Shown here piece by piece: positions 28,090 through 40,514 of a DNA stretch of 64,000 nt; position 1 is the stretch's first letter; each line of letters starts with the position of its first letter. Origin of the DNA: Bugula neritina (Eukaryota > Bryozoa > Gymnolaemata > Cheilostomatida > Bugulidae); NCBI GenBank assembly GCA_964035545.1, contig OZ037765.1:3777001-3841000 (forward strand), written 5' to 3'. Position numbers and translations under genes: made by a program. The notes beneath the pieces were generated by a model that saw nothing but the letters and a program-made list of their open reading frames with translations, was not told the origin of the DNA and ran no database searches.

Positions 28090-28580
28090 TGTAAAGTTGT
28101 CTTCTTCCAGGCTTTGAATCAATTAAGAAAAAGCTTGGCTAAAATCCAACTTTTGAAATTTTTACTTGAGACTTGCTCTCTTTGCATCCATTTTACAAGC
28201 TTTAGATTGTTATCTTTTTTCAATTTCCACTCTCAGTGATTTTAAAGTTCAAGACACTAACTTGCCATTTTTTCCCTTGATTGCTTTGATTGCTACAGCT
28301 GTGCTTTGCCATATGTGATTGGTATTTTTAACGAAACCAGACTTGTAGATCTTTCTGCCGTTACTGTACAACAAGTTTTGCTAGATCAATTGTTTTTTCC
28401 ATGAAAGTAAAAGCCTTAATTAAATCTCAGTTGCTTTGAACCTCTTTTTATTTGAATGTCACTATGGTAAGCTAGATTGTATGTTGTTGATGCCTGTCGC
28501 AGCACAACTGATCAGGATAGATTATATGTTCATATAGAACTCTTGTGAGCTATAAGGATTATAAATGATTTCCAACGATT
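28090..28580 (-). pseudogene. Ig fossil, type E, copy 1
   Basis: The minus-strand sequence still gives an Ig start (LEIIYNPYSSQEFYMNI, stop, ILISCAATGINN) like the exon at 30671-31064. It then degenerates completely. The counterpart in copy 2 is 40515-41020. Confidence 0.6.
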
Positions 28581-28734
28581 TGGTAAAGATACTCAGCATT
28601 GCACAGTAAGATAATGCTGATATATATCTCTGCTCCATGCTGTTGATGTAATTAATGTAAAACAAAAACATTATAGCCTAAGATGGGTTTAATTAACAGT
28701 GGATTATAGAAACTCTTCTTTTATAAATTCAAAC

Positions 28735-29135
28735 CTCAACTGTTCTGAAATCACTTCTCCTATGCCATTTCCATATATGCAGTACAGGAAAACACTTCTG
28801 AGATTAACCTTTTCTTTGTTTTGGATCCGACTTGGATTTTGATTTCAAATCCATCCGCTTTGCCACGTGTCAAACAATATTCCGAAGTTACACCAAGGTT
28901 GCCATATTCACCATTTATTTGATGTTGCATTAACAACTCATTTTTGTTCTTCCTAGTCTCATTAGCAATGTTATCTCAACCTGCTTTAAATAAGTCATCT
29001 CTATTTTTATATTCTAGATATAATAGATACTTCAAATTTATAAAGCTTTGCAATTAGTCATTGTTATTGGTTCATCAAAGTATATGTCCAGGGTGTTTGC
29101 AGTTTGTAGGAAGTATTTAAGCTTAATGGGTGTAG
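28735..29135 (-). pseudogene. Ig exon with frameshifts, copy 1
   Basis: 401 nt between acceptor TTGTTAG/CTACAC and donor TTGAG/GTTTGA. A 5-nt loss after the B-strand cysteine (TGCAAAGCTTTATAA) shifts the frame. A second shift or TAG follows the F-strand cysteine. The same lesions occur in the copy at 41174-41574, so inactivation predates the duplication. Confidence 0.78.
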
Positions 29136-29399
29136 CTAACAAATAATTGAATGATTTTGCATGTTTTAATTTTTTTGTGCAATAACAAGAGGAACTTAAC
29201 TGTTGAAAATATCTTCAATTAACTAGTATTTATCTAATGCTTAAAATTCAACAACTAAACTTAAATAAAATATAAAGCAATCATAAACCAGCAATATGCA
29301 ATAGATGTGGTATATGCTGTAATTATGATTTTAATACCGATCAAATGAAGCTATGTGATTTACAAAAAAGTTTCAACTCTAGTCACCAAAAGTGTTGAT

Positions 29400-29438
29400 T
29401 AATATAATAGATACTGAAGACAGCCACATATCTTCATA
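29400..29438 (-). pseudogene. Broken signal-peptide exon, copy 1
   Basis: The sequence starts MKICGCLQYLLY then stop, and matches the intact exon at 42955-43003 (MNIYDCLQYLLLINTF). A 2-nt insertion creates the stop; the remainder of the old reading (CAACACTTTTG) is still present beside the donor position. The copy at about 41855 has the same lesion. Confidence 0.75.
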
Positions 29439-29649
29439 TTTACCATTGGGAATAGATATTTAAAATTTAGTATCCTTAATATTTGTTAAAGCAGATTAAA
29501 ATAATATAATGCTGTTAAAATCAAAATGAACTCAATAGCAATGTAATACTATGTGCAGGCCACATATGAACAATATTTTTGTAATCAGAGTGAAAAATTT
29601 TATCAATGATTATACTGCATGTCATTTAAAGCCCTATAAAATTTGTTAC

Positions 29650-29998
29650 CTCAATGCCTTTGATTACATCATATCTTAACTGCTCTGGCACAACTTCTCC
29701 TATATCCTTTTCATATGTAGAGCAAGTAAATACTTCCGATATTGACTTCTTCTTATAGTTATGAAAACTATTATTTCAAAATAACCCTCCACCCTGCCAT
29801 GCATATGCGTCAAACAAGCCAAGCTCTGCCACCATTTTTATAGCAGCCTGCCAAAGTACTTGACCATCATCTTTATATTCTAGAGATAAAGAATTTTATT
29901 TTAAAAACTATGAGCAGTACATGTTACTGTTAGCAGTTCATTTAAGTATATAGCTGGAGCATTTTCTATGTGGTAGGAGATATTCAAACTTCTTGTGG
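29650..29998 (-). pseudogene. Decayed Ig exon with recognisable borders
   Basis: Acceptor TTACCTCCAG/CCACAAG opens a module beginning TRSLNISYHIENAPAIYLNE. The B-strand cysteine survives (LLTVTCTAHSF), then large internal deletions remove the C to E region. It ends at GAG/GTAACA. It is related to the exon at 42089-42494. Confidence 0.7.
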
Positions 29999-30670
29999 CT
30001 GGAGGTAAAAAATGTGAAAAGATATTATGATGGCTGAACAATGACATACTAAGCCAATTCATTGAGTTGTAATATGTTAAAATAATCATGTTGCTAAGCT
30101 AAATCAGCTAAACAACTTTGATTCATAATATTTTTATAGGTAGCATCAGATATAAGTATCTTGCTGTAGCTTCTAGCTTAATTCAGGTAAGCAACTAAAA
30201 CTCCTTTAACAAATACGCCTAATAAAATTAGTGCCGGAATTTTTCATACCCTTGTATCTGGTTGTCTACTAAATTCAGCATTTTAATAAACAATGACAAG
30301 TTTAGCAGCAAACCGTCAAACTCTTTTTAACAGCTCTGAAGTAGCAAAATTTTATAATGGGCAGTTTGGGCTAGTATGTTATGGAGAATTTTGATTAGAA
30401 ACAATTGACCTGTTTGATCAGTAATGAACAGCAGGAGAGTTATGCTCTTAAATTTCAACAAATCAATTTTATTTGCTTTTAATAGTGCCTACCTTACCTG
30501 CGAGATCATATATATAGAGTAAAACGTTTCTTCAATCTACGAGTTTTTAACTAGGCTTTCTCAACATAAAACTAACGTTTGAAAGCAGCTTTTTTGAGTT
30601 TCCACATGGAATAAAATTTATCATAACCGATGTGTCAAAATTAATTTTATTCAAGTAACTTTAAACCAAC

Positions 30671-31183
30671 CTTTGACTTCTGAAATTTGAACTTCAGACG
30701 AAACTACTTCTCCTACATCTCCATCATAAACGAAGCAAGACAAGCTCCCCTTTACTTTTTCATCTCTGATAACCAGTTCAACTCTAAAGATTGTACTTAA
30801 ACTTGCATTGCTAAATCCACAATCGTGAATTTTAACTTCCATCCCTTTCAAGCTACTAAAATCGTAGTTCCGCCACTCAACATTGAACAATTTTACGCAC
30901 ACATGCTGTGTAAACTTTTGCACTGTCATTGTAAACAAAGTTCATTAATTCTATTTTTTGAAAACCTCTGGCGATACAGCTAAAAGACATTTTGGTGTTT
31001 ATGTGAAAATCTGTTAAATCTTGAGATTGAATGATTTCCAAAGAGTAGTTTTGTTTTCCATTCACTAAAAATATAATATGATCAGGTATATAAAATGTAA
31101 AATATCTATTAAATGGTAGTAAACCACTATTCCTATGCTGTTGAAGGATGCCTGACACACTTCACTTATGCAGTATTATAATA

Positions 31184-31277
<94 letters not shown>

Positions 31278-31400
31278 AAAGGCATATTCTGTAAATTTGA
31301 GTTCAACACCTTCAAAATCAACAAATGCATGATTTTCAAGCCGATACTTACTGCAAATGATGGCAATTGTGAGAAACTGGAGACAGCCATATACTTTCAT
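30671..31400 (-). pseudogene. Secreted Ig-like gene with one frameshift
   Basis: The signal exon is 31400-31352 (49 nt, starts MKVYGCLQFLTIAIIC, donor A/GTAAGT). The intron is 31351-31065 and contains a TA microsatellite. The Ig exon is 31064-30671 (394 nt, acceptor ATTTTTAG/TGAATGG, donor AAAG/GTTGGT). The frame is open from the signal through NDSAKVYTA, then a TG-rich stretch (GCATGTGTGCG, near 30900) is 4 nt longer than in relatives. The rest of the domain (VKLFNVEWRN, HDCGFSN, GSLSCFVYDGD) sits in the next frame. Remove the shift and all four family cysteines would be present. This could be a segregating null allele or assembly error rather than an old fossil. Confidence 0.75.
31188..31274. 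repeat. TA microsatellite in the Ig-gene intron
   Basis: About 87 bp of uninterrupted TA lying inside the intron between the signal-peptide exon and the Ig exon. Confidence 0.97.
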
Positions 31401-33904
31401 CTTACTAAAATCATAAGAGGACTATCATCAGTCATACCTAGTATAATGCTGCATGTTGCTATATTAAATTGTTAACAATGCGATGAAATGTAAGCTAGCT
31501 AAATAAAATTTGAAGGTATTGGTGTCGTATATAAATGTTAGCTTTTGTTAATTATTAATTTTGGCCATACAAATTTAAACGGTAAATAAAAGTTTTTCTT
31601 TCAAAATCTGTATACTACCAAAGCAGGTTTAAAGATTTTTATCATGAGATATTTGAAAAAAGTTTTTAACCTATAACTACAAGGAAAGGTTTCTGCCTGT
31701 AAGAATGTTAGTTTTGGCGTTTTCAAACTCAGAAACATTTGTACATCTGTATAACTTACAAATAAACAGCTTGTAGATAAAAGCTAGGCGTGACCTATAT
31801 TATTAAATCATGTAAAAAGAATAATTATAACTTGGAATTAAAGCAAAACTATGTATTGTTTGGCTATGCCATGCAGTTTTACAATTTTGCAAGTATTTGT
31901 GTATTTATTACTATAAGTCATATTGTGCTTTTCTATAGTTTATCTTGAATAAATTTAGTATAAATTGCATTTAATAGTCTTTAACTATTATAATCCTGTC
32001 TATGAGCTGAAATCAACAGCAAGTGACTTTGCAGATTTTGTAGCAAAGGAAATACCTTCTACCTTATTTTCTCTTTTATTTATAAAGTATTTAGTCTAGT
32101 AGGTTAAAATTTTAAACAATTAAATTATTAAAATTTCGATTAAATGTTTGAATATGGCTGTTAACTTCTTTGACAGTTTTATAGTCATGAAATAAATCAC
32201 ACAAAATGTTCAAAGCTTTAACTTTAACTTTTGAATTTTTCGTACCTTTATAAAAGTCACTGATAAATTTATCAGTGACTTTTAAAAAGGTACGGAGAAT
32301 TTAAAATCATTTTTATAAAGTTTTAAAAGTAGTGTTACGATTTGATATAAATGGAACTAAAAGCAGAAGCTTTTAATTTATTGTTAATAAAAGTCAACTT
32401 ACAACACCATCAGGCATAACTTTGATTGCCAAACGAAAAGGAAACTGAAGTGGAGATAATTAGACGAAAGTTTGAAAAGGCTTCAGCTTTCTTTTGAGTT
32501 TTTGTTTTTGATTGCTAAATAAATTAGTTAATTTTCTGCTTGCACTGCAAAATTTATAGACAAATAAGAAACTGAAAAAAATGTGTATAGACATGTTTTA
32601 CATACCAATGATTCTTAATATGGCTTACAATCAGTGCACTTTTAGCTTCTAACAGTTTAAAGTTTTTTAAATCCTAATTTTACAATAGACAGAAATGGCA
32701 AGCAAAGTTATAGCTTTCCATGCATATAACATAAACATTTTATAATAAATATGACTCATAGTGCTAATTTTAATTGACAATAGTAATCACTCTTAAAATT
32801 CAAGCAAATTTGAATAGAATAATGATCTTATATACCACTCTCTAGAATAGCATATTATCCTAGCAACTCATAGTATTTATATGCACGTCTAAGTCATGCA
32901 AATAATGTTGAGTAACAATTTTATTTTTACAGAAAATTAAATGCTATGTGCCTATAGAAAAATAAATTCTGCTATTTAAATTTTTTTTTCTAACCAAAGC
33001 TGCTATGATAACTACCAATTGAGTTGAAAGGTTTCTAGATTTAAATTCAAAATGAAAGACAGCTTTATTTAAAAGAATAAATAACTGTCAATACTATATT
33101 TAAATTTTGCAGTTGATGACATGATAAAATGCATACATTGTATATTTTTCGATCACAAATAGTTGGGAGTTTGTTTAAACTTAAGTATTATTGCAATATT
33201 TCTACATTTCTACATATATTTAATATATACATATACTCTCATGCATTTTTATATAATTTGAAAAGATGGTAAAAGTAAATTGATAGGATTGTGAAAATAT
33301 TGTCAAACCTCTAAGTCCTGATTTTTTTAAAAGTAAAGTTTGAAACTAATGAAAAATTTATATTAATTAACAATAGTAGTATTGTTTTGGTTTTGTAAAA
33401 TTTTGAACAAAGTACTAAATGCTTGTATTTTAATTTATTGTTAATGTAAATAATGATTCAAAAATTTTCCAGTAAATAAATAACACTGAGGTAGTATAGA
33501 GGCTTTTCACAAGTCCCTCTGGGGACGTTTGTATTTTGAAGTTGTCTCCTCCCAGACGGGTGTGGTGTAGTCTCCATGATATATAGAACAACCACATAAA
33601 ATCAGTAGAAATTTAAGGTTTGTGTGAAGACTATTGCTAGTACGAGTCTCATTTTTTCTGAGATTATTATTTTGGCATAAGCACACAGATTAGCAGTTCC
33701 AGAAAAATTTAAAAAATTTTCTTTCTTCAAAAATCTTGAGAAAAATTAAGTTCAAAGCATGTTTGTGGTTTTGGTTATACTGCATGAGCAAGCTGAATTG
33801 GCAACTATGGTATAAGTCCCATCAATCATTTGTTATGCTGGCTGTCATGTTCAATTTATAGCTGTTGACCTTTCAACTCTTTGGTCACAATCTGCTGTCA
33901 ACAC
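31401..33904. other. Upstream flank of the 31.4-kb Ig gene
   Basis: No gene seen. Part of it (about 32340-32580: GCACTGCAAAATTTATAGA, AAACGAAAGGAAACTGAAG) is an old paralogue of 43700-43930, the equivalent flank of the Ig gene at 43 kb. A sharp palindrome lies at 32242-32293. Confidence 0.55.
32242..32293. repeat. 52-bp palindrome without spacer
   Basis: Two 26-nt arms meet at GATAAA/TTTATC. The outer ends are GTACC and GGTAC, with 25 of 26 positions complementary. The arms contain GTCACTGATAAA. No coding content. Confidence 0.9.
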
Positions 33905-35525
33905 AGTCTTAGAGCATTGCTAGTGAATGAGACAGCAGATTAGCTGTGTTAGAATTTTCAATTAACTATACTTACACACTTATGCTATGAGAATAGCTAG
34001 ACTACCTCAACATCCTTCATTTTCACAAAAAGCATTCTCACAAAACTATAAATATATATGTAATAGATTAAAATTTGTAGTATCAAACGAATATGAAATG
34101 TGCTTTGATACATGTCGGTTAACTTTCTAATACAGGTTAAATGCATCTATTGCAATTATAACCATTGTGCTCAAATACATATATATCTAGATAATTTAAT
34201 TAAAAACTTAGATAGCCTTTTAGCAATTAGCATTCAGGCTTTTGTGTTACAGTTTTGTTATTTCTTAATTACGCCTGTGGCTTGTAGCATTTAGGAGCAT
34301 GTATACATGCTCCTAAATGCTACAAGCCAAGTAGTCAAGAAATTGAGATAGCCTAAGTTCTTTAAAGTTCCTTACAAATGTTGATGTTGTGTATAACACA
34401 ACTTTTTTGCTACATTTCTAATCTAGAACAAAGGCTTTTCTCAATTTCTCCATTACTGCATCTACCTCGTGTGTAGTAGTCATCTCCATCAGCTGCAGTA
34501 GATTCAAGATCCTAGTTAATGTAGGTGGTAGGTTAAAATATAGTTATATAATAAAACGGGTAAAAGTTAAAATAGGTAAACTAAGCTAATCACTACTGCA
34601 CCTGAAAGCCCAAGTTTCCCAACTCATCAAATTGCAGCATAAACTGAATTATCTGAAAATTACTTCAGAAGGAAGTTCTGGTTGAAAAGTATTAAGAAGA
34701 TTCTTACAAGTAAAGCAGTGAAAGCATGTTGATAAAATTAGGTTATTAAAGTTTTGCTTGGGTTTTCAGTTAAACTATTTAATGTTATAGCTACTCAACT
34801 GCTCATGCTTCAAATATCATGAGCTAGTGTTATTGAAACTTAGCTGCAGCTATACAACTGGCTTGGCTGATCCTGGGTCACAAAACTTTATAATGCCTTT
34901 CTTTAATTTGAGACTCACATTTGAATGGCATAACAATTTAGAGGTTGACTATAAGTCACGATAGCACCAATTAGAATATTACATCTATTAACTTAAAATA
35001 AGCATGAGCGAGGATATATAAGTTAACATCAAGTATAACATTTCAATTAAAGCTTTTAAATAAAACTATTAGGCCTGTTGTAAGATATGTGATAAAGATA
35101 TGGGGCAGACAAAATATTTCAGGATGATACTGAATGAAAAGATGCCTGCCTAAATATAAAGTCTTTTAAATAAATTTTTGCATAAACTGAGCTTTGCTTT
35201 TCTTGGTTATATATTTTTTAAAGAAAGTTTTAGCCATAACATGAAACTATGTAAAGCATTCACGGTCTCTTGAACATATAATGTAGCACAAACTCTTCAA
35301 AGTATAGTTAAGTGCATATGCTAACACACATCATTTTGATACTACAAATTAAATATGTCTATTTAATATATATTTATAGTTTTGTGAGAAAGCTTTTTGT
35401 GAAAATGAAAGATGTTGAGGTAGTTTAGCTATTCTCATAGCATAGGTGTGTAAGTATAATTAATTGAAAATTCTAACACAGCTAATCTGCTGTCCCATTC
35501 ACTAGCAGTGCTATAAGACCAGAGG
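33905..35525. repeat. 1.6-kb inverted-repeat structure (foldback-like)
   Basis: The left arm (33905-34095) and right arm (35335-35525) are inverted copies of about 190 bp with scattered differences. Shared blocks include GCTATGAGAATAGCTA, AGCAGATTAGCTGTGTTAG and TTTGTAGTATCAAA. The 1.24-kb interior has no transposase and includes a perfect 50-bp palindrome. The arms' outer ends show no certain target duplication. Confidence 0.75.
34279..34328. repeat. Perfect 50-bp palindrome
   Basis: Arms of 25 nt, starting GGCTTGTAGCATTTAGGAGC, meet at GTA/TAC with no spacer and no mismatch. Imperfect complementarity continues outside (TTTCTTAATTAC versus GTAGTCAAGAAA). It can form a cruciform or hairpin. 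Confidence 0.95.
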
Positions 35526-35749
35526 TATATACGTGACACCATAACTTATGCCACCAAAAAAATTATATTTGTATTTTCATACAAAGTATGTGGGCCTTCT
35601 GTAGCTCAAGTATATCAGTTATAAAAAGCTTCTAGGAGTTTAAATGATAAAATGTATAGGACTCATAATAATATTGTTTTGATAAAAAAATTAATTTATA
35701 GCTGAATTACAATTTTAGTCTTAGAAGAACAGCAAGGGCTTTAAAAAAT

Positions 35750-36892
35750 CAAGAAAAAATATTCCAGTATCTGTGAAGTGGCATGTTTTAATTGCCTAAA
35801 TCACTTAATTATAGGATATCAAGAAAAGAATTTTATTAAATACTCCCTTGCCATAATGGTCAAGTGTCCGTTGGACAAAAAGTTATAAGCCTTGTGGTCT
35901 GTGTTAGTAACAATAATCCTTGACCTTCGATTAGTTGGCACAATACAAAATGATAAGGGTCATGTAGATGCTATGTCTGTACCAAGCTTTTTATATTTCT
36001 TGTTTATGCTTATTATATTAGATATTCCAACATGGCCATTTGCATGTTAATTTTTCAGTCATTACGTTTTGGTAAAACTCTCCCTTTGATTTTGATCATG
36101 CTTTTGCTGCAAATAAAGTTTATAAAATTAAACAATAATAATTTACATATTGATAATATAAACCTCGATTAATATTTTATTAATAAACATACTTACTGCC
36201 CAGTATAAACTGGCAATTAAACCAATAAAAATAAAAATATGCAGAATTTTAAAAGTGAGATGCTTTGCTTATTAACATTATATAGCTAAAACTTAGATAG
36301 ATACTTCTGCTGCTTAAATTTCTTAAAAATAATTAGGCTTACATAACCTCATTGATAAGCTTTTTATTTGTGTTAATATTCATTTTTAGTTTTAATTTTT
36401 TAAATGCAAAAATTTTTATATTACATCTCCTTTTTCAAGGGTCATAATATTATATTAGTAGGTGTAATGCAGATTTTCAAATAGGTGCTGCCAAAATATT
36501 GTAATGAATATATTATGTATTTTGAAAATTTAATCTACATTAATTTTTGTTAACTTATAAATGCACTTAACTTAAACCAATTTTTATCAACATTCCTAAA
36601 CGTTTTTTTATATATATGATGTACACAATAATATTTGATATTGATGTAGCTTAAACAGCCAAAGCACTGTTTCCATAGCATGAGATCTACATACTATATT
36701 TGATGAGCAAAAGCCTACATGTACTATAATTGGATCACTTTAAAGTCATATTGCATAAGTCCTGAAGTATTAATATGTCTTTGTCACATATTACAGGCTT
36801 TGCTATCTGCAGACAACCATTTTTTTTTCATCTGCATCTGTGTAAACATATTCTTAGCCACTCTCAAGTATAAATTGCTATAACTCCAGTAG
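35750..36892 (+). repeat. Duplicated segment, displaced left piece
   Basis: Aligns with 12700-13555. Its homology stops at CTCCAGTAG (near 36892), exactly where the 12.7-kb copy continues with TATAATTTTATTAC; that continuation resumes at 44825. The 36893-44824 block therefore interrupts this duplicate. Confidence 0.78.
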
Positions 36893-37319
36893 CACAATGA
36901 AAAATTCTATAAATATTAAAAAACTGCCCACAAAACATTATGTGTAACCATATAACAAAGAAGCATGAGCACAATTTAATTGTAGCAAAACTATTAGCCA
37001 AAGTAATATGGTAGCCAACTATAATCTAACTGTACTTCTATTTTCTCCACGATTAAAGCTAATGTATGAGCTTAGAAAAAGTGCCTTGCTGTTACAATAG
37101 CTGATGTAATTTGCAGGGTCCTAAATGTTGCATGTTTTCAAAAATTAATAAAAAATTAAATTGAAACTCAGTGAATCATTTGTTTTATTGCAATAACATG
37201 TTTATATACGGGTAAAAAGATCAAATGCATGCTGCTAATGGAGAATTGCAATGTTCTTAGACTGTGGAAAGGTTTGACACCTTGCAACACCAAGTTACCC
37301 TACAATGAGGAGTAACCCC

Positions 37320-37770
37320 TTATCCTCTACATTGTCGGGCCAACACATTTTATAGTTAAGACAAACTTTTGATTTTAGTGGTCCTTACTTCTCTGGATGC
37401 CAGCTCCATTTTTCCAATTTCAAATGCTGAGCAGTAAAGTTAGCCCCTTTTTGAAGCAGCCATGCCTTGTTAATTCCAATTCCACTACAATCTCCCTATG
37501 CTTTATCATAATGATTGCATCTAAAGCAACTATTTTCTGTTCCGTCAACACTGTTGTTTCGTGGGCTTGGTGTGCTCTTCTACATTCCATCGTAGGCTTT
37601 TTGACACTCCTAGTGCAAACCTTGTTATATAATATTAGCCATCTCAAGTTTTTTAAATTATTTGCTATGCAAATGAAAGTGGTCTCTTTCCCTTGAACAA
37701 TTGTTGAATAATTGATAGTGGATGAACGCCATGTTATGACTGCATGAGCAGCTGCTAATTAAATCTGCAT
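37320..37770 (-). pseudogene. Ig fossil, type B, in duplication copy 2
   Basis: Near-identical to 25650-26075 with the same broken Ig frame. The copies differ by single bases and short indels. Confidence 0.7.
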
Positions 37771-37856
37771 GAAACAAAAACGTATTCATTCATAATGAAT
37801 GTAAGCGAACACTAGCAATTTAATTTCAACATTTAATAATTGTCTAAGTGACCAAC

Positions 37857-38202
37857 CTTTGATATTTTGAGAGTTCAAGCTTAGATGACAGAGCCTCTCC
37901 AGTTTTTAACTCAAATACAAAGCAAAACAGACTTCCTTTCCTTTGCCTATTGATTAGAAAAGGAGGTTCTAACTTTCCAACACTTTCGATAGGAAATGAT
38001 CTGCTTTCCCAGGTTCCATCAATAATTTTGAGACAGCCTGCTTGATAGCTGTTATTTTGTATGTCAATAAATATCAAATTAGGATATCCAAGTCTTTGAA
38101 ACATGGCTGCTGTGCAGCTGAAAGATACCAGCTCATTCAGATACACATCTGGGAAACTTGGCATATGTGGCTCAATTGTTATGGAGTGGTTGTATACTGC
38201 GC
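37857..38202 (-). CDS. Open Ig-like exon, type C, copy 2 (gene status uncertain)
   Basis: Same 346 nt, acceptor and donor as 26178-26523. Only a few residues differ in the part compared (for example LGYPNLIFI for LGYLNLIFI, GSLFCFVFELKTGE for KAGE). The donor context CAAAG/GTTGGT is better than in copy 1. The third family cysteine is absent and the exon phases do not match, as in copy 1. Confidence 0.5.
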
Positions 38203-38419
38203 CTGAAATCAGATTAATAGGAATATCAATCTATAGCAGTTAAATGGCAAATTCGAGGAATAAAATAATTATACAATGTGCTACATAAAATAAATATTAA
38301 CATAATAATATTACATATATTAATATGAATTACCTATAAAGCAAAAAATATAAATATTTTATAGAAAATGGAAGTTGTCTTTTATTTTTAAATTTGACAC
38401 AAGCTTTGAAACTTTTTTA

Positions 38420-38650
38420 AATTATGATTTTATACTTCAAGCATTTTTCCTTTTCCTTTCTTTTGCCCACTCGTGATCATCAGTTTGATAGGGAAAACTA
38501 TTCTTTCAGCCTCAATCAAGGCCTTACAGTTGTCATTTTCTATTTGTGTAACTTCTATGCTTGTGGCTACCAGACCAATGGCAGTCACATCCCAAGCCCA
38601 TTATAAACTTTGTTGCACTCTATTTTATAAAATTGCATGATGTTATTGTA
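38420..38650 (-). pseudogene. Truncated Ig fossil, type F, copy 2
   Basis: Counterpart of 26690-26935, but with an extra one-base loss (CCCAAGCCCATTATAAAC where copy 1 has CCCAAGCCCCATTATAAAC), so even the piece that was open in copy 1 is closed here. Decay continued after duplication. Confidence 0.72.
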
Positions 38651-39483
38651 GGCTAAACTGGATAAACAAGTAAAAAGGTTTTGTGAAAAATACTAATTAT
38701 TCATGTATTGATATTGAATAATATTGGCCCTATACTTTTTATAGCACCATAAGCAATAATCAATAATCAATTTTTAGAGAGTTTTATCTGCTATTTATGT
38801 ACTGTTTACAAGAAACAGAAATTCTTTATCATCAACACATTGATTTGTCTCCATGAATTGGCTTTTTTAAAACTGACCACATTTGGTTAGCTTAAGAGCT
38901 TGCACACCAGTACTGCCAGTTGTGCTATTTTCACACCTCACTTTACTAAATTATTTCCTGGATACTATTAGCAAATAACCCACACTGATTTGTCTCTTGA
39001 AGGTTAAAAAGATTTAAAGAATCATATATTCTGGAAGTCATTAAAGTAGCTTATAATGATATACAGGGCAAAAATAAAAGATATATATAGAAAGACAAAC
39101 TATTCTATATATACAGATGCTTTTAAAAATATAAATTTCCCTAACTACAACAGATTATTAGCCAAAAACCTTTATGGTAGCCAACTATATAGTAATTCTA
39201 TTTTCTCCAACTTTCATAGCGTCACACTAACTATAGTAGAATTTTTAGCTTCAAAATGTTGTATACATGTACGGTTTCTAAAAATGTAGTTTAGAATATA
39301 AGTAATCATGAAAGATCATTATAGAAGCAAATGATTGAGATCAGCTAGACACATAGTTTCAACATTTTTATATTATAGTGGATTTGACCTTATTCAAAGC
39401 AAATTTGTTTAGTGGTTTTAAGCAAAATCCTTTTCTTCACACTACCATGCAGGCAAACATATTACATGGTGTTAAAGGCACAC

Positions 39484-39879
39484 CTTTAATCTCTGTAATT
39501 ATGAGCTCTATCCCACCCATCCCATAGGTGGTCAGTAAAATCGGCCTCTTAACACGGAATACTGCAAGTTAACTCGTACGCTGATATTAAAGCCACCACT
39601 TTTTCCCATTACTTCACAGTAATTACTGCCAATACTCTCACTTGCTATTTTCTCTGCATCATTGATGAGCGAATTTGTTGCATTCTTCCACAAGCCATCT
39701 ATTGCTTTTTGGCATCCTGAGTTATAGCGAGTGCCAGCCTTGCTATACATCAGCATCAACCATCTCAGGTTTTTGAAATTCATAGCTGCATGTGCAAGTA
39801 AAAGTAGTCGTTTCTGCTTTAACAAATTTATTGGTAGAAGATGAATGTTGCATTCTTACGGAGGCGTTAATAATTGAAT
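39484..39879 (-). pseudogene. Ig exon with frameshifts, unique to copy 2
   Basis: 396 nt from acceptor TGTTTTAG/ATTCAA to donor AAAG/GTGTGC. A 4-nt expansion (ACATGCAGC) beside the B-strand cysteine shifts the frame. The centre is open (RYNSGCQKAIDGLWKN, GSNYCEVMGKSGGF), then a stop replaces the F-strand cysteine (GRFY, stop). The corresponding DNA is deleted from copy 1. Confidence 0.75.
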
Positions 39880-40109
39880 CTAAAACACAAATATATTTGT
39901 TCGTATATAAATGTAAACAAACTTCAGCTCTAATGATTAATTTTTAGTTACAATTGTGTTGAATAATAACTCCTAACTCTGCATGAATGCTAAAACTGCC
40001 ACACTATTATAATATAACTTTAATACTAGCAAAAATTATGAGCTACTATGTGTTCAAGGTTATTACTTTGATGTAAATATGAAAATACCAACTTGTGTAT
40101 AGAATATGT

Positions 40110-40382
40110 GTGTATATTAAGAAAGTAGCAGCAGTTGACCACTTTACAACTATTATAGTAACTCAGGAAAGTTGATTGGTAGGTTTGGTGTGCTCTTCTA
40201 CGTGCCATCGTGTGTTTTTTAGCACCCCTAGTGCCAACCTTGCTATCTCTTAATATTGGCCATCCCAAGTTGCTGAAATTATTTGCAATATAAATGAAAT
40301 AGGTCTTGTTCCATTGAAGAATTGCTGATAAATTGATAGTTGATGAGTGCCATGTTGTGACTGAGCTGCTGCTAATTAAACC
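40110..40382 (-). pseudogene. Ig fossil, type B-like, copy 2
   Basis: Counterpart of 27690-27960, lying next to the complete copy of the region deleted from copy 1. Frame broken. Confidence 0.65.
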
Positions 40383-40514
40383 TATAAGTTTAATGTATAA
40401 TTCTCAATTGTATAGAAGACTGGTCACCTAATTTTTTTAAGGGTGCGCATGCACAATATTTGTTGAACTGTTTTAAAACCACACAATAATTTTGTAAGCG
40501 TATATGCTTTGTAA

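Larger units (their letters stand above)
25226..29735. repeat. Recent segmental duplication, copy 1
   Basis: Colinear with 36912-42172 at very high identity. It contains type B, C, F and E fossils, an Ig exon and a broken signal-peptide exon. Relative to copy 2 it lacks about 660 bp (39422-40082, a whole Ig exon), and a roughly 90-bp piece (38231-38319) is replaced by 28 bp at 26553-26580. Confidence 0.92.

Noticed and set aside
31176-31400. Open frame joining the signal peptide to a Tyr-Ile run
   Set aside because: The frame reads through a GTAAGT donor into the intron microsatellite; the exon ends at 31352.
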